A stretch of 55,987 bases of DNA from Planctomycetota bacterium (GTDB taxonomy: Bacteria > Planctomycetota > UBA1135 > GCA-002748355), in the NCBI GenBank assembly GCA_002748355.1, contig PDSF01000050.1:1-55987 (forward strand), given 5' to 3'. Both the position numbers and the translations under genes were made by a program. Positions 8,887 to 18,130 of the stretch are shown here, one piece after another. Positions within the stretch are counted from its first letter, which is position 1. Every line of letters begins with the position of its first letter. The notes beneath the pieces were generated by a model, which worked only from the letters and a program-made list of their open reading frames with translations, ran no database searches and was not told the DNA's origin.

Positions 8887-10160
8887 TGGCGCTTTCGCTC
8901 TTGGGGCGCTCCAGGCTCTGCGGACTGTTGGGCCTCTGCTTGGCTGCGCCTCTGGCGGCGCAGGCGAAGGGCTCGCCAGCGGGCATCGATCGCCAGCAGC
9001 TGCTGCAGTACCTGCTGCAGCAGGGAGGCTTGCCCATGCCGAGTGCTGGCACCGGGCTTCCTCTCTTTTATGGTCGCGGATTCGCTGGCGGCGGCATACT
9101 GCCGATCGGGGGGGGGCTGAGCCTTCAGCTACCCGGCCTGGCGCCCGGCGAGCTGGGGCCAGCCCTTGATCCACGACGTACGCAGCCTCGCAGCGAGGAG
9201 CGTTGGCCGTCCTGGGTCGAGATCGGCGGGGCCGGGCGGCGGGGGCTGAGCGCTGTCCAGCGCCGAACCGCAAGCCGAGACCCGAAGAGCTTGCTCCTTA
9301 TTCGCTATACGGACCCGGTTCTGGTGCAGCCGAGTGAGGAGAAGACCTTCTTGCCCCTGCACTTCTGGGACAAGCTGCGAGTACTGAGTCCGGGCAGTGG
9401 GGTCCGTATCGATGGTGGGGGCCGCGCCAATCTGCTCTTCAGCGACGCTTGTCGCATCGATGCCTTGAACGAGTTTGAGCTCTGGTTCAGCGCTGGCCGC
9501 AAGGAACTGCTTGAGCTGGACCTGATTTGGGTCAGTCGCGCGGAGTTCCAGGTTGGCACCCGAGAGACTCGACTGTTTTTGCCGGACGGCTCTGAGATCC
9601 GCGCTTCCGGGGCGCGCTTCTCCATCCAGCGTCAGCGGCGGGATGCTCCCTGGATGGCAAGCGGGGCCGAGGATCGCATGGAGGTCCGGAACTGGGGCCC
9701 GGGCAAGTTGCTCCTGCGTCTGGCCCCTTTGCCGGGCCCAGCTGCCTACGGCGTGCCAGTAGAAATCGAGGTCGCTTCTGGCCGCCTTGCCCTGCTTCCC
9801 ATCGTCGGCGGGCGACGTCAAATTCGGGCGCGAGAACTCTCTAAGCGCTTCGAGCAGAGCTCCGAGCGCCAATTGCCGCGAGCTCACCCTGGAGGAGGAA
9901 GCTCCTTATTCTTCGATGTCCACGCGGCGATCCGTGAGGAGGGGGCGGTGCTCCAGGTTCGTAGCGAGCTTGAGGCCAGTCGCCTGCGCTGGGGCGGAGT
10001 GGAGTTCTTGCTTCCGGCCGGGCGCAGTCTGCGTGTCGACCCGATTGGTGGTCGCCCCTTCGCCCCAGCCAAGGAGGCAAAGCCTGCTGCGGATTCTGCG
10101 CCAGCCAAGCCCCGGGCGGGCGAGGCAAAGCGCGATGAACCGAGCAAGGCGAAGCGATGA
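8886..10160 (+). CDS. Secreted FecR-like protein of unknown function
   Basis: A 424-residue protein with a signal peptide (hydrophobic stretch about 11-25, cleavage near AAQAKG). After a Gln/Leu-rich and Gly-rich N-terminal part there is a beta-rich region (about 150-260) with the pattern LSPGSGVRIDGGGRANLLF, VSRAEFQVGTRETRLFLPDGSEIRA and SGARFSIQR. This recalls the FecR/iron-sensor-like fold seen in many planctomycete envelope proteins. The C-terminus is Ala/Lys/Pro-rich and probably disordered. It overlaps the stop of the AmaP-like gene (TGATG), so the two are probably co-translated. The function is unknown. Confidence 0.55.
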   Translation: MALSLLGRSRLCGLLGLCLAAPLAAQAKGSPAGIDRQQLLQYLLQQGGLPMPSAGTGLPLFYGRGFAGGGILPIGGGLSLQLPGLAPGELGPALDPRRTQPRSEERWPSWVEIGGAGRRGLSAVQRRTASRDPKSLLLIRYTDPVLVQPSEEKTFLPLHFWDKLRVLSPGSGVRIDGGGRANLLFSDACRIDALNEFELWFSAGRKELLELDLIWVSRAEFQVGTRETRLFLPDGSEIRASGARFSIQRQRRDAPWMASGAEDRMEVRNWGPGKLLLRLAPLPGPAAYGVPVEIEVASGRLALLPIVGGRRQIRARELSKRFEQSSERQLPRAHPGGGSSLFFDVHAAIREEGAVLQVRSELEASRLRWGGVEFLLPAGRSLRVDPIGGRPFAPAKEAKPAADSAPAKPRAGEAKRDEPSKAKR

Positions 10161-10265
10161 TGTCCCGTGTCCGACCTATCTTCCAGCTTCCTACAGACGC
10201 CGGCCCAGTGCTGTCGAAAGCGAAGCGAGTAGACCGTGTGGCTCTCCCCCTCCAGCCCTCCTGAT

Positions 10266-11210
10266 ATGACCAAGCGTGCACTCGTTACCGGCGGCGCCGG
10301 TTTTCTCGGTTCCCATCTCTGTGAACGGCTCCTCGCCGACGGCCTTGAGGTCGTCTGCATGGACAACCTGATCACTGGGGACCTCGCCAACATCGAGCAT
10401 CTCCTGGGACAAGACGGTTTCCAGTTTGTGAAGCACGATGTCACGAACTTCATCCACGTCGCTGGAGAGCTCGACTACATCCTGCATTTTGCCTCGCCAG
10501 CTAGCCCCATTGACTACCTGGACTTGCCGATTCAGACGCTGAAGGTCGGTGCCCTCGGCACGCATAAGGCCCTGGGCTTAGCCAAGGAAAAGGGGGCCCG
10601 CTTGCTGCTGGCCAGCACTTCCGAGGTCTATGGCGATCCCCTGGTGCACCCTCAGACCGAGGACTACTGGGGAAACGTCAACCCGGTGGGGCCGCGTGGG
10701 GTCTACGACGAGGCCAAGCGCTTTGCTGAGGCGATCACTCAGGCTTATCAGCGAGTGCATGGGGTCGAGACGCGCATCGTACGCATCTTCAATACCTATG
10801 GGCCACGCATGCGACTGGAAGATGGTCGCGTTTTGCCGGCCTTCATGAGCCAGGGACTACGCGGTGAGCCGATGACGGTCTTTGGCGACGGTTCGCAGAC
10901 GCGCTCCTTCTGCTTCGTCGACGACCTCGTTGAGGGCATCTTGCGCCTGCTGCAATCCGACGAGCCCGAGCCGACCAATATCGGTAATCCGAGCGAAATG
11001 ACGATCCTGCAGTTTGCTGAGAAGGTGCGCGAGCTGACCGGCAATAAGTCGGAGATTGTTTACAAGCCTCTGCCCGAAGACGATCCCAAGGTGCGCCAGC
11101 CTGATATCAGTAAGGCCAAGCGGGTTCTTAACTGGGAGCCCAAGGTCGATCTCGACCAGGGGCTAGCCGTGACGCTTGAATACTTCAAGAAGCGGGTGAA
11201 CGCTCACTGA
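10266..11210 (+). CDS. UDP-glucuronate decarboxylase (UDP-xylose synthase)
   Basis: An extended short-chain dehydrogenase of 314 residues. The NAD-binding loop is [14 protein letters not shown], followed by the family signature [27 protein letters not shown] and [19 protein letters not shown], where Tyr and Lys (YDEAK) are catalytic; STSEVYG carries the Ser/Thr. These stretches separate the UXS family from other sugar epimerases. It converts UDP-glucuronate to UDP-xylose (or its 4-keto intermediate). The start is the ATG at 10266; the earlier in-frame GTG at 10236 adds ten unconserved residues. It opens the nucleotide-sugar block and lies 10 bases before glmS. Confidence 0.9.
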   Translation: MTKRALVTGGAGFLGSHLCERLLADGLEVVCMDNLITGDLANIEHLLGQDGFQFVKHDVTNFIHVAGELDYILHFASPASPIDYLDLPIQTLKVGALGTHKALGLAKEKGARLLLASTSEVYGDPLVHPQTEDYWGNVNPVGPRGVYDEAKRFAEAITQAYQRVHGVETRIVRIFNTYGPRMRLEDGRVLPAFMSQGLRGEPMTVFGDGSQTRSFCFVDDLVEGILRLLQSDEPEPTNIGNPSEMTILQFAEKVRELTGNKSEIVYKPLPEDDPKVRQPDISKAKRVLNWEPKVDLDQGLAVTLEYFKKRVNAH

Positions 11211-11220
11211 GAGGGCCACT

Positions 11221-13071
11221 ATGTGTGGAATCGTCGGAGCTTGTTCTCAACAGGGCGATGTCCTTGATACCTTGCTCGCTGGACTCCGCAGTCTGGAGTA
11301 TCGAGGCTATGACTCGGCTGGCGTCTGTGTGCAGGCGCCAGGGCTGCCCCTGCGCAAGGCCCAGGGGCGGGTGCAGGACCTCGCCGATCTGATCGAAGCC
11401 GAGCCGCTGCCGGAGTCGCATGCGGGTATCGCTCATACCCGTTGGGCGACCCATGGCGTGCCCTCGCAGCCGAATGCGCATCCGCACCGCATGGGCCGTC
11501 TCGTCCTGGTGCACAACGGCATCTTGGAGAACTTCGACCAGTTCAAGCTCGACTACGAAGGCCTTGGCACGAACTTCCTCTCCGATACCGATACCGAAGT
11601 ATGGGCGGCTCTGATCTGGCACGAACTCGGTGAGCATCAGGATGCGCCGAGCCAACAGCAGATGCTCGCTGCGATTGCCGGGGCCATGGCCAAGGCCAAA
11701 GGCAGCTTCGCCCTCGCGGTCATCCACGAGGCTCTGCCCGAACTTGTGTTCTTTGCTCGCCGAGAGAGCCCGCTCGTGCTCGGTATTACCGGTGATGGGC
11801 ACTTTCTAGCCTCTGATGTCGCCGCGCTGCTGGCGCGCACTCGCGAATTCGTCTACCTCGAAGACGATCAACTCGGCTTGATTTCGGACCGCGAGTTCAG
11901 GGTTTTTGACAGGGAGCTCAACCCGGTCCAACTGGAGATCGACCACATCGACTGGGACGCAGAGGCTGCCGAAAAGGGGGGCTACGAGCACTTCATGCTC
12001 AAGGAGATCGAGGAGCAGGGCGTCGTTCTGGCCCAAACTCTGCAGGGCACGACGAACGAGCGTGATCGCGTGCTTCCGGAGTTCGAGATTGATGACGAGA
12101 GGATTCGCGGATTCGACCGTTTGGTGATTCTGGCCTGTGGAACGGCCTTGCACGCGGGGCGGCTTGGCAAGTACGTCATCGAAGAGGCCTCGGGCCTACC
12201 GGTCGATGTCGATTACGCGAGCGAGTTCCGCTATCGAGATCCGATGCTTGGGCCCAAGGATCTGGTGCTGGCGATTTCTCAATCTGGCGAAACCAGTGAC
12301 ACCCTCGGTGCGCTCAAGGTGGCGATGGAGCGCGGCGCCACGCCGATTGCCATCTGCAATGTCAAAGGCTCGAGTCTGACCCGGCTCGCCGAAGCCTCGA
12401 TCTTGACCCATTGCGGTCCGGAGATCGGCGTTGCGTCGACCAAGGCCTTCACGGCTCAGCTTTTGGCCCTGCACCTGCTTTCTCTACGTCTGGGGATTGC
12501 CCGGCGGGTCATGGATGAGCAGGAGCTTCGAGGGCGCTTGCAGGTGCTGCGCTCTTTGCGCAGCCCGATGGAGTCCTTGATCGGGGGCGGCGCCCGTGAA
12601 GAGATCGCCCGTATCGCCAAAAAATACGCGAACAAGCCAGTCTATTTTTTCCTTGGGCGCGGGGCAGATTATCCAATTGCGCTGGAGGGGGCACTCAAGC
12701 TCAAAGAGATCAGCTATGTCCATGCCGAGGGCTATCCTGCCGGCGAGATGAAGCACGGTCCTTTGGCCTTGGTTTCGGATGACATGGTTTGTGTGGCGTT
12801 GGCTGGGCAGACGGGGGCTTACGAGAAAATGCTCGGCAGCATCCAGGAGGTCCGAGCACGCGGCGGTCACGTAGTGGTTGTGACCAACCCCGGACGAAAG
12901 GAAGCCATCGAGCTTGCTGACGATGTGATTCTGGTCCCCGAGACCGATCCCTTCGTCGCGCCGATGCTGCATATCCTGCCAATGCAGTATTTTGCTTACT
13001 ATGTAGCTCATGCAAAGGGCTGCGATATTGATAAGCCCCGTAATCTCGCTAAGAGCGTGACCGTAGAATAG
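11221..13071 (+). CDS. glmS: Glutamine-fructose-6-phosphate aminotransferase (isomerizing)
   Basis: GlmS makes glucosamine-6-phosphate from fructose-6-phosphate and glutamine, the entry to UDP-GlcNAc. At 616 residues it is close to the usual 609. The N-terminal Ntn amidotransferase domain starts MCGIVGA with the nucleophilic Cys, and has the GYDSAG and THGVPS motifs. Two SIS sugar-isomerase domains follow (about 300-430 and 460-600), with ISQSGETSDTL, EIGVASTKAFT and a C-terminal KPRNLAKSVTVE typical of GlmS. Lying between UDP-sugar enzymes rather than beside glmM or glmU suggests it feeds amino-sugar precursors to this cluster. It could still be the only genomic copy. Confidence 0.96.
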   Translation: MCGIVGACSQQGDVLDTLLAGLRSLEYRGYDSAGVCVQAPGLPLRKAQGRVQDLADLIEAEPLPESHAGIAHTRWATHGVPSQPNAHPHRMGRLVLVHNGILENFDQFKLDYEGLGTNFLSDTDTEVWAALIWHELGEHQDAPSQQQMLAAIAGAMAKAKGSFALAVIHEALPELVFFARRESPLVLGITGDGHFLASDVAALLARTREFVYLEDDQLGLISDREFRVFDRELNPVQLEIDHIDWDAEAAEKGGYEHFMLKEIEEQGVVLAQTLQGTTNERDRVLPEFEIDDERIRGFDRLVILACGTALHAGRLGKYVIEEASGLPVDVDYASEFRYRDPMLGPKDLVLAISQSGETSDTLGALKVAMERGATPIAICNVKGSSLTRLAEASILTHCGPEIGVASTKAFTAQLLALHLLSLRLGIARRVMDEQELRGRLQVLRSLRSPMESLIGGGAREEIARIAKKYANKPVYFFLGRGADYPIALEGALKLKEISYVHAEGYPAGEMKHGPLALVSDDMVCVALAGQTGAYEKMLGSIQEVRARGGHVVVVTNPGRKEAIELADDVILVPETDPFVAPMLHILPMQYFAYYVAHAKGCDIDKPRNLAKSVTVE

Positions 13072-13076
13072 GAAGA

Positions 13077-14357
13077 ATGATGCCAGATAATCCTATCTGC
13101 ATGGCCGTTATCGGTATGGGTTATGTCGGTCTGCCGCTGGCGGCAGCCTTTGTCGATGCCGGCTTTGATGTCGTCGGCCTCGACATCAACCAGGCTAAGT
13201 GCGACAAGATCATGTCTGGTCGCACGGTCACGCCCGACATCCCAGACGAGAAGGTCGCAGCCATGGTGGCAAGCGGCCGGCTTCTGGCGACAACGGATTG
13301 GAGCCGAATCAGCAATGCTGAGTTGATCTCGATCTGCGTGCCAACACCGCTCGGCAAGCACAAGGACCCAGATATCAGCTTTATCGTGGATGCTTGTGAG
13401 GCGATCCTGCCGCATGTGCGCAAGGGCGCTACCGTGGTTCTTGAGTCGACGACTTATCCCGGCACGACTCGCGAGGTCATTCTCAGTGAGTTTGAGGAGG
13501 CCGGCTTCACCATTGGCGAAGATCTCTTTCTCGCGTTTTCGCCTGAGCGTGTCGATCCTGGGAACGATACTTGGCACATCGTCAATACTCCCAAGGTGGT
13601 TGGCGGGCTGACTAAGGCCTGCACCGAAAGGGCTTGTTCCTACTACCGCCAGGCCATCGAAACCGTGGTGCCGATGAGTTCGGCCGAGCATGCGGAAATG
13701 GTCAAGCTCCTAGAGAATACCTTCCGTTCGATCAATATCGGCTTGGTCAACGAGCTGGCGATGGTTTGCCACCGTCTGGGGCTCAACGTCTGGGAAATCA
13801 TCGATGCGGCGGCGACCAAGCCTTTTGGCTTCTTGCCGTTCCGGCCGGGTCCGGGCTTGGGCGGGCACTGCATCCCCATCGATCCGCTGTACCTGTCGTG
13901 GAAGATGAAGACTCTTGACTACAAGGTTCGCTTCATCGACCTCGCTGACGAAGTGAACTCGGGTATGCCGCTCTACGTCGTCCAGCGGGTTGGGGAGCTT
14001 CTAAACGCCCAGAAAAAGCCGATTAACGGCAGCCGTATTTTGCTTCTGGGGATCGCCTACAAAAAAGACGTTGATGACGTTCGGGAGTCGCCTGCGCTCG
14101 ATGTCTTTGGTGAGCTACGCCAGCTTGGTGCCGAGGTCGATTTCCACGACCCCTATGTCGCCAGCTTCCGCCTTGGCAATGAAGACGTCGAAGGTCGTAC
14201 GGTTAAGGAGGTCATGGGGACGGAGTACGATCTCATCATTGTCACGACCGATCATTCGGCTCTGGACTACGCGATCTACGTTGAGCGTGAGATCCCGATA
14301 CTGGATACGCGCAATGCTCTCAGCGATTTCGACCTCCCGCATATCTATGGGCTATGA
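13077..14357 (+). CDS. Nucleotide sugar dehydrogenase, WbpA-type (UDP-GlcNAc 6-dehydrogenase)
   Basis: A 426-residue member of the UDP-glucose/GDP-mannose dehydrogenase family. The Rossmann loop is GMGYVGLPLA; the middle part has ESTTYPGTTRE, FSPERVDPGN and the invariant KLLENTFRSINI; the catalytic cysteine is in GPGLGGHCIPIDP. The FSPER-DPGN form is typical of WbpA/TviB enzymes that oxidise UDP-GlcNAc to UDP-GlcNAcA, rather than UDP-glucose enzymes. A WbpP-like 4-epimerase two genes downstream supports an N-acetylated uronic acid product. The stop lies within a 17-base tandem repeat. Substrate identity is inferred. Confidence 0.9.
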   Translation: MMPDNPICMAVIGMGYVGLPLAAAFVDAGFDVVGLDINQAKCDKIMSGRTVTPDIPDEKVAAMVASGRLLATTDWSRISNAELISICVPTPLGKHKDPDISFIVDACEAILPHVRKGATVVLESTTYPGTTREVILSEFEEAGFTIGEDLFLAFSPERVDPGNDTWHIVNTPKVVGGLTKACTERACSYYRQAIETVVPMSSAEHAEMVKLLENTFRSINIGLVNELAMVCHRLGLNVWEIIDAAATKPFGFLPFRPGPGLGGHCIPIDPLYLSWKMKTLDYKVRFIDLADEVNSGMPLYVVQRVGELLNAQKKPINGSRILLLGIAYKKDVDDVRESPALDVFGELRQLGAEVDFHDPYVASFRLGNEDVEGRTVKEVMGTEYDLIIVTTDHSALDYAIYVEREIPILDTRNALSDFDLPHIYGL

Positions 14358-14390
14358 GTGTCTATGGGCTATGAGTGTCTATGAGCTATG
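14344..14390. repeat. 17-base tandem repeat overlapping a stop codon
   Basis: TCTATGGGCTATGAGTG is repeated at 14344-14360 and 14361-14377, followed by a partial copy with one change (14378-14390). The first unit contains the last codons and the TGA stop (14355-14357) of the dehydrogenase gene. Because 17 is not a multiple of three, changes in copy number after the stop leave the protein unchanged. It is probably replication slippage. Confidence 0.85.
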
Positions 14391-14517
14391 TTTTTCAATG
14401 CGGTGTGAGTTTGTCGATGCTGTACTCGCAAGTCTCTTGTGCCCGGCCTAGTCTTTTTTGCCGTTTTCTTTGGTGCTTGCGCCAGAGGCATCGCTTCTCG
14501 TCTAACTGGAGCTGACC

Positions 14518-15489
14518 TTGGCTCATATCCTCGTGACTGGCGGTGCTGGTTTTATCGGCAGCCACGTCTGCGAAGCCCTGCTGGCGCGCGGCGATAGCGT
14601 GCGCGTACTCGATAACTTCGACCCCTTCTATGCCCAGTCGCAGAAGCGTTCGAATCTCGCTGCGATCACTGCGGCTCCCGGCGCGGAGCGTTTCGAGTTG
14701 CTCGAAGGTGATATTCGGGATACGGCGGTTCTGGGCCAGGCCTTGGACGGCATTGATGCTGTGATCCATCTGGCTGCCCTCGCCGGTGTGCGTCCGAGCA
14801 TTGAGCGCCCGGCCGAGTACTGGGATGTCAACCTGGTGGGAACCCAACGGCTCCTTGATGGGATCCGCCAGCGGCCGGACGTGCCCTTCATCTTTGGTTC
14901 CTCGTCTTCGGTCTATGGCGGCAACAAAAAGGTGCCGTTCTGCGAGAGCGATCCGGTCAACCACCCGGTCTCACCCTACGCCGCCAGCAAACGCGCCGGC
15001 GAGTTGCAGTGCCATGCCTTCCACCACCTACATGGCCATGGCGTTACCTGTCTGCGTTTCTTCACGGTCTTCGGGCCACGGCAGCGGCCTGAGATGGCGA
15101 TCCACAAGTTCACCCGCGCCATCGAGAATGGCGAGCCTGTGCCTCTCTTCGGCGATGGCTCCAGCAGCCGTGACTACACCTTCGTCAGCGATATCGTTCA
15201 GGGCATTCTTGCGGCTCTCGACCGGACAGGGGGCTTTCACATTTACAACCTCGGCGGGGCGCAGACGACGAGCTTGAAGGAGCTGGTGGACGGAGTGGCT
15301 ACTGCGCTTGGCAAAGATGCCAGGTTGGATTGGCAGCCCTTCCAGCCTGGGGATGTGCTCTGCACCTTTGCTGATGTTGAACTCGCTGGCCGCGAGCTGG
15401 GCTATCAACCACAGGTCTCGATCAGCGAGGGGTTGGGTCGATTCGTCGAATGGTATCGTGCGGCCCGCAGCCGCGGGGAGATTGCTTGA
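14518..15489 (+). CDS. NAD-dependent epimerase, UDP-glucuronate 4-epimerase-like
   Basis: A 323-residue extended SDR protein. It begins [19 protein letters not shown], has the GDIRD motif, HLAALAGVRPSIERP, the catalytic Ser region FGSSSSVYGGNKKVPF, and YAASK with catalytic Tyr and Lys. GGNKKVPFCESDPVNHPVSPYAASK closely follows the pattern of UDP-glucuronate 4-epimerases (CapI/LspL type), which give UDP-galacturonate. The start codon is TTG 14518. The stop overlaps the following epimerase gene (TGATG). A different UDP-hexose substrate is possible. Confidence 0.82.
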   Translation: MAHILVTGGAGFIGSHVCEALLARGDSVRVLDNFDPFYAQSQKRSNLAAITAAPGAERFELLEGDIRDTAVLGQALDGIDAVIHLAALAGVRPSIERPAEYWDVNLVGTQRLLDGIRQRPDVPFIFGSSSSVYGGNKKVPFCESDPVNHPVSPYAASKRAGELQCHAFHHLHGHGVTCLRFFTVFGPRQRPEMAIHKFTRAIENGEPVPLFGDGSSSRDYTFVSDIVQGILAALDRTGGFHIYNLGGAQTTSLKELVDGVATALGKDARLDWQPFQPGDVLCTFADVELAGRELGYQPQVSISEGLGRFVEWYRAARSRGEIA

Positions 15490-16445
15490 TGGGACGTTAT
15501 CTCGTGACCGGCGGCGCCGGATTCGTTGGCAGCCACATTGCCGAGCATGGATTGGCTCTGGGCCACGAAATCGTGGTTCTGGATAATCTGTTCTTTGGCA
15601 AGCTGGATAATCTCGAGGCCATCGGGCTCGGGTCTAATAAGAACCTGGACTTCGTCGAAGGAGATATTCGAGACGAAAAACTGGTCCAAGAGCTGGTCAA
15701 GGATTGTGACGGTATCTTTCACGAAGCCGCCCTTCCTTCGGTGCCTCGCTCAGTGGAGGATCCGGTCACGAGCCATGACGTCAATATCAATGGCTCGCTC
15801 GTAGTTTTGCTGGCAGCGCGGGAGCATGGCAAGAAACTGGTCTATGCCGGCTCGTCAAGCGCGTATGGCGATACCGAAACTTTGCCCAAGCACGAAGGCA
15901 TGCTCGCCGCGCCACTCTCGCCCTATGCGGTACAAAAGCTCAACGTCGAGCACTATGCCCAGGCCTTTGGTCGTGTGTACGGGCTGCCGACGGTGATTTT
16001 GCGCTACTTCAACGTCTTTGGGCCGCGGCAGCGTGCGGACTCGCCCTACTCGGGGGTTATTGCCAAATTCTGCAAGCTGGCTTTGGACTCAGCTGTATGC
16101 CGAGTCGAGGGCGATGGTCTGCAATCGCGCGACTTTACCTATGTCGCAGACGTGGCCCGCGGCAACTGGCTGGCGATGAGCAAGGACTTGCCAAGCGGCA
16201 CTCGTATGAACCTTGCGGGTGGTGGGCGCTATTCCCTGCTCGATCTCCTCGATGCTCTCGGCAAAATCCTCTGCCGGGAGATTCCGCGCGAGCATGGCCC
16301 CGCACGATCGGGAGACGTCAGGCACTCCCAAGCGTCAACCGAGTTGGCCGAGCGCTTCCTCGGTTTTCGAACCGAAATAGACTTTGGCGAGGGGCTCAAG
16401 CGCACCCTCGACTGGTATCGAGAAACCCAGGCTGCTTCTGAGTAG
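15489..16445 (+). CDS. NAD-dependent epimerase, WbpP-like (UDP-GlcNAc/GlcNAcA 4-epimerase)
   Basis: A second extended SDR protein (318 residues), not a copy of the preceding one. It has GGAGFVGSHIAEH, the GDIRD motif, HEAALPSVPRSVEDP, AGSSSAYGD and YAVQK (catalytic Tyr/Lys), then NVFGPRQRADSPYSGVIAKF. The ALPSVPRSV and RADSPYSGVI patterns are typical of WbpP/GalE-type epimerases acting on N-acetylated UDP-hexosamines. Together with the WbpA-type dehydrogenase it could give UDP-GalNAcA. I chose ATG 15489, which overlaps the previous stop; an upstream in-frame GTG would add 13 residues. Confidence 0.83.
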   Translation: MGRYLVTGGAGFVGSHIAEHGLALGHEIVVLDNLFFGKLDNLEAIGLGSNKNLDFVEGDIRDEKLVQELVKDCDGIFHEAALPSVPRSVEDPVTSHDVNINGSLVVLLAAREHGKKLVYAGSSSAYGDTETLPKHEGMLAAPLSPYAVQKLNVEHYAQAFGRVYGLPTVILRYFNVFGPRQRADSPYSGVIAKFCKLALDSAVCRVEGDGLQSRDFTYVADVARGNWLAMSKDLPSGTRMNLAGGGRYSLLDLLDALGKILCREIPREHGPARSGDVRHSQASTELAERFLGFRTEIDFGEGLKRTLDWYRETQAASE

Positions 16446-16500
16446 CTGCAGGAATCGTAGCTATAGAACCCGAGCCATCAGAGAAAAGAAGAGCAGATCC

Positions 16501-17235
16501 ATGAAGGGAATCATCCTGGCGGGCGGCCTTGGCAGCCGACTCCTCCCCTTGACCAAGGTGACCAATAAGCACCTCCTCCCGGTCTATGACAAACCGATGG
16601 TCTACTACCCGATCCAGACGCTGGTGAATGCGGGGATCGAGGACATCCTTCTCGTCACCGGCGGTAATAGCGCTGGGGATTTCTTGCGTCTGCTAGAAAA
16701 CGGTGACGCCTTCGGTCTTGAGCGCATCCACTACGCCTACCAACGGGGCGAGGGAGGCATCGCTGCCGCGCTGGGGATCGCCGCTGAGTTTGCGGCGGGC
16801 GAGAAGGTTTGCGTGATTCTTGGTGACAACATCATCGAGGGCAACATTAAGGCCGATGCTGAGGCCTTTGAGGCCCAAGAGAAGGGCGCGAGGATCCTCC
16901 TCAAGAAAGTCCATGATCCGCAGCGCTTCGGTGTGGCCGAACTCGAGGGGGAGAAGGTGCTTTCGATCGAAGAGAAGCCGAAGAAGCCCAAGAGCGACCT
17001 CGCAGTGATCGGTATCTATATGTACGACGCCGAGGTCTTCGATATCATCAAGACGCTCAAGCCGAGCGGCCGGGGCGAGCTTGAGATTACCGACGTCAAT
17101 AATGCCTATATCGAGCGCGGGACCATGAGTTCGGGCATCCTCGAGGGTTGGTGGACCGACGCCGGCACCTTTGAAAGTCTCCTGTATGCCAACCAGTTGG
17201 TCGCCGATGGGGGCGCCAACAAAATGCGTCTCTGA
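16501..17235 (+). CDS. rfbA: Glucose-1-phosphate thymidylyltransferase (RmlA-like)
   Basis: Makes dTDP-glucose from dTTP and glucose-1-phosphate, the first step to dTDP-rhamnose. The N-terminus MKGIILAGGLGSRLLPLT is the nucleotidyltransferase signature, followed by NKHLLPVYDKPMVYYPI. GDNIIEG supplies the metal-binding Asp, with EEKPKKPKS and GWWTDAGTFESL further on. At 244 residues it lacks the C-terminal extension of E. coli RmlA (about 290) and matches the shorter form of the family. The start is ATG 16501, and rfbD follows after 20 bases. Confidence 0.92.
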   Translation: MKGIILAGGLGSRLLPLTKVTNKHLLPVYDKPMVYYPIQTLVNAGIEDILLVTGGNSAGDFLRLLENGDAFGLERIHYAYQRGEGGIAAALGIAAEFAAGEKVCVILGDNIIEGNIKADAEAFEAQEKGARILLKKVHDPQRFGVAELEGEKVLSIEEKPKKPKSDLAVIGIYMYDAEVFDIIKTLKPSGRGELEITDVNNAYIERGTMSSGILEGWWTDAGTFESLLYANQLVADGGANKMRL

Positions 17236-17255
17236 GCCAAGGGGCTATTCGCCAG

Positions 17256-18125
17256 ATGAAGCTTTTCATTACCGGGTCTCTGGGGCAAGTCGGTCGCGCC
17301 CTGATGCAGGATGCTGCCCAGCGTGGATATGACTGCGTGGGTTTTGATTTACCTGAGCTGGACGTGACCGATGCGGGGGCCTTGGCCGAAGCCCTTGGCC
17401 GCGAGAGGCCGGACTGGGTGTTCCATTGCGCAGCAGCTACCAAGGTCGATAGCTGTGAGAGCGAGGTGGAGTGGGCGAGGACCCTCAACGGTGAGGCGCC
17501 CGGTTACGTCGCGAATGCTTGCAAGAGCGTGGGCGCGGGCCTGGTCCATTTCTCCACGGACTTCATCTTCGATGGCGCCAAGGGCAGCCACTATGTCGAA
17601 GACGACCTTCCCCGCCCGCTCAGCGTCTATGGCAGTAGCAAGCTGCTTGGCGAAGAGCGCGTGGCGACGGCTGGGCTGGAGCGCTGGTACATCCTGCGCA
17701 CCCAATGGGTCTATGGGCCCATCGGCCGCAACTTCCCTGCGGCCATTCTGGCCCGTGCTGAGAGCGGCCAGCCGCTCAAGGTGGTGGATGATCAGATTGG
17801 GCAGCCGACCTACGCCCCGCATCTGGCGGCCATGGGCCTCGACCTGATCGCGACAGAGGCTCCTTCCGGCATCTATCACTCCGCGAACGTGGGCGAGATG
17901 AGCTGGCATGACTTCGCATGCTCGGTGCTACAGAGTTCGGGCTATGGGGAGATCGAGGTCGCGCGCTGCTCAAGCGAAGAGCTTGCGCAAGCAGCGGCTC
18001 GGCCTAAGTATTCGGTGCTCGACACGAGCAAGCTGAGCGCGGCGCTGGGGCAGGAGTTGCCGAGCGTGCAGGACGGCCTTCGCGATTTCTTTGCCGCCAA
18101 AGCGGCTGCGGATACAGGCGAATAA
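17256..18125 (+). CDS. rfbD: dTDP-4-dehydrorhamnose reductase
   Basis: A 289-residue SDR protein catalysing the last step of dTDP-L-rhamnose synthesis, NADPH reduction of dTDP-4-keto-rhamnose. Recognised by the short Rossmann start KLFITGSLGQVGRAL, DLPELDVTDAGAL, the segment FHCAAATKVDSCE, STDFIFDGAKGSHYVEDD and YGSSKLLGEE (catalytic Tyr/Lys). The LRTQWVYGP segment is also typical of RmlD. It sits between rfbA and rfbB. RfbC, the 3,5-epimerase that normally supplies its substrate, is absent from the window. Confidence 0.92.
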   Translation: MKLFITGSLGQVGRALMQDAAQRGYDCVGFDLPELDVTDAGALAEALGRERPDWVFHCAAATKVDSCESEVEWARTLNGEAPGYVANACKSVGAGLVHFSTDFIFDGAKGSHYVEDDLPRPLSVYGSSKLLGEERVATAGLERWYILRTQWVYGPIGRNFPAAILARAESGQPLKVVDDQIGQPTYAPHLAAMGLDLIATEAPSGIYHSANVGEMSWHDFACSVLQSSGYGEIEVARCSSEELAQAAARPKYSVLDTSKLSAALGQELPSVQDGLRDFFAAKAAADTGE

Positions 18126-18130
18126 GACCT

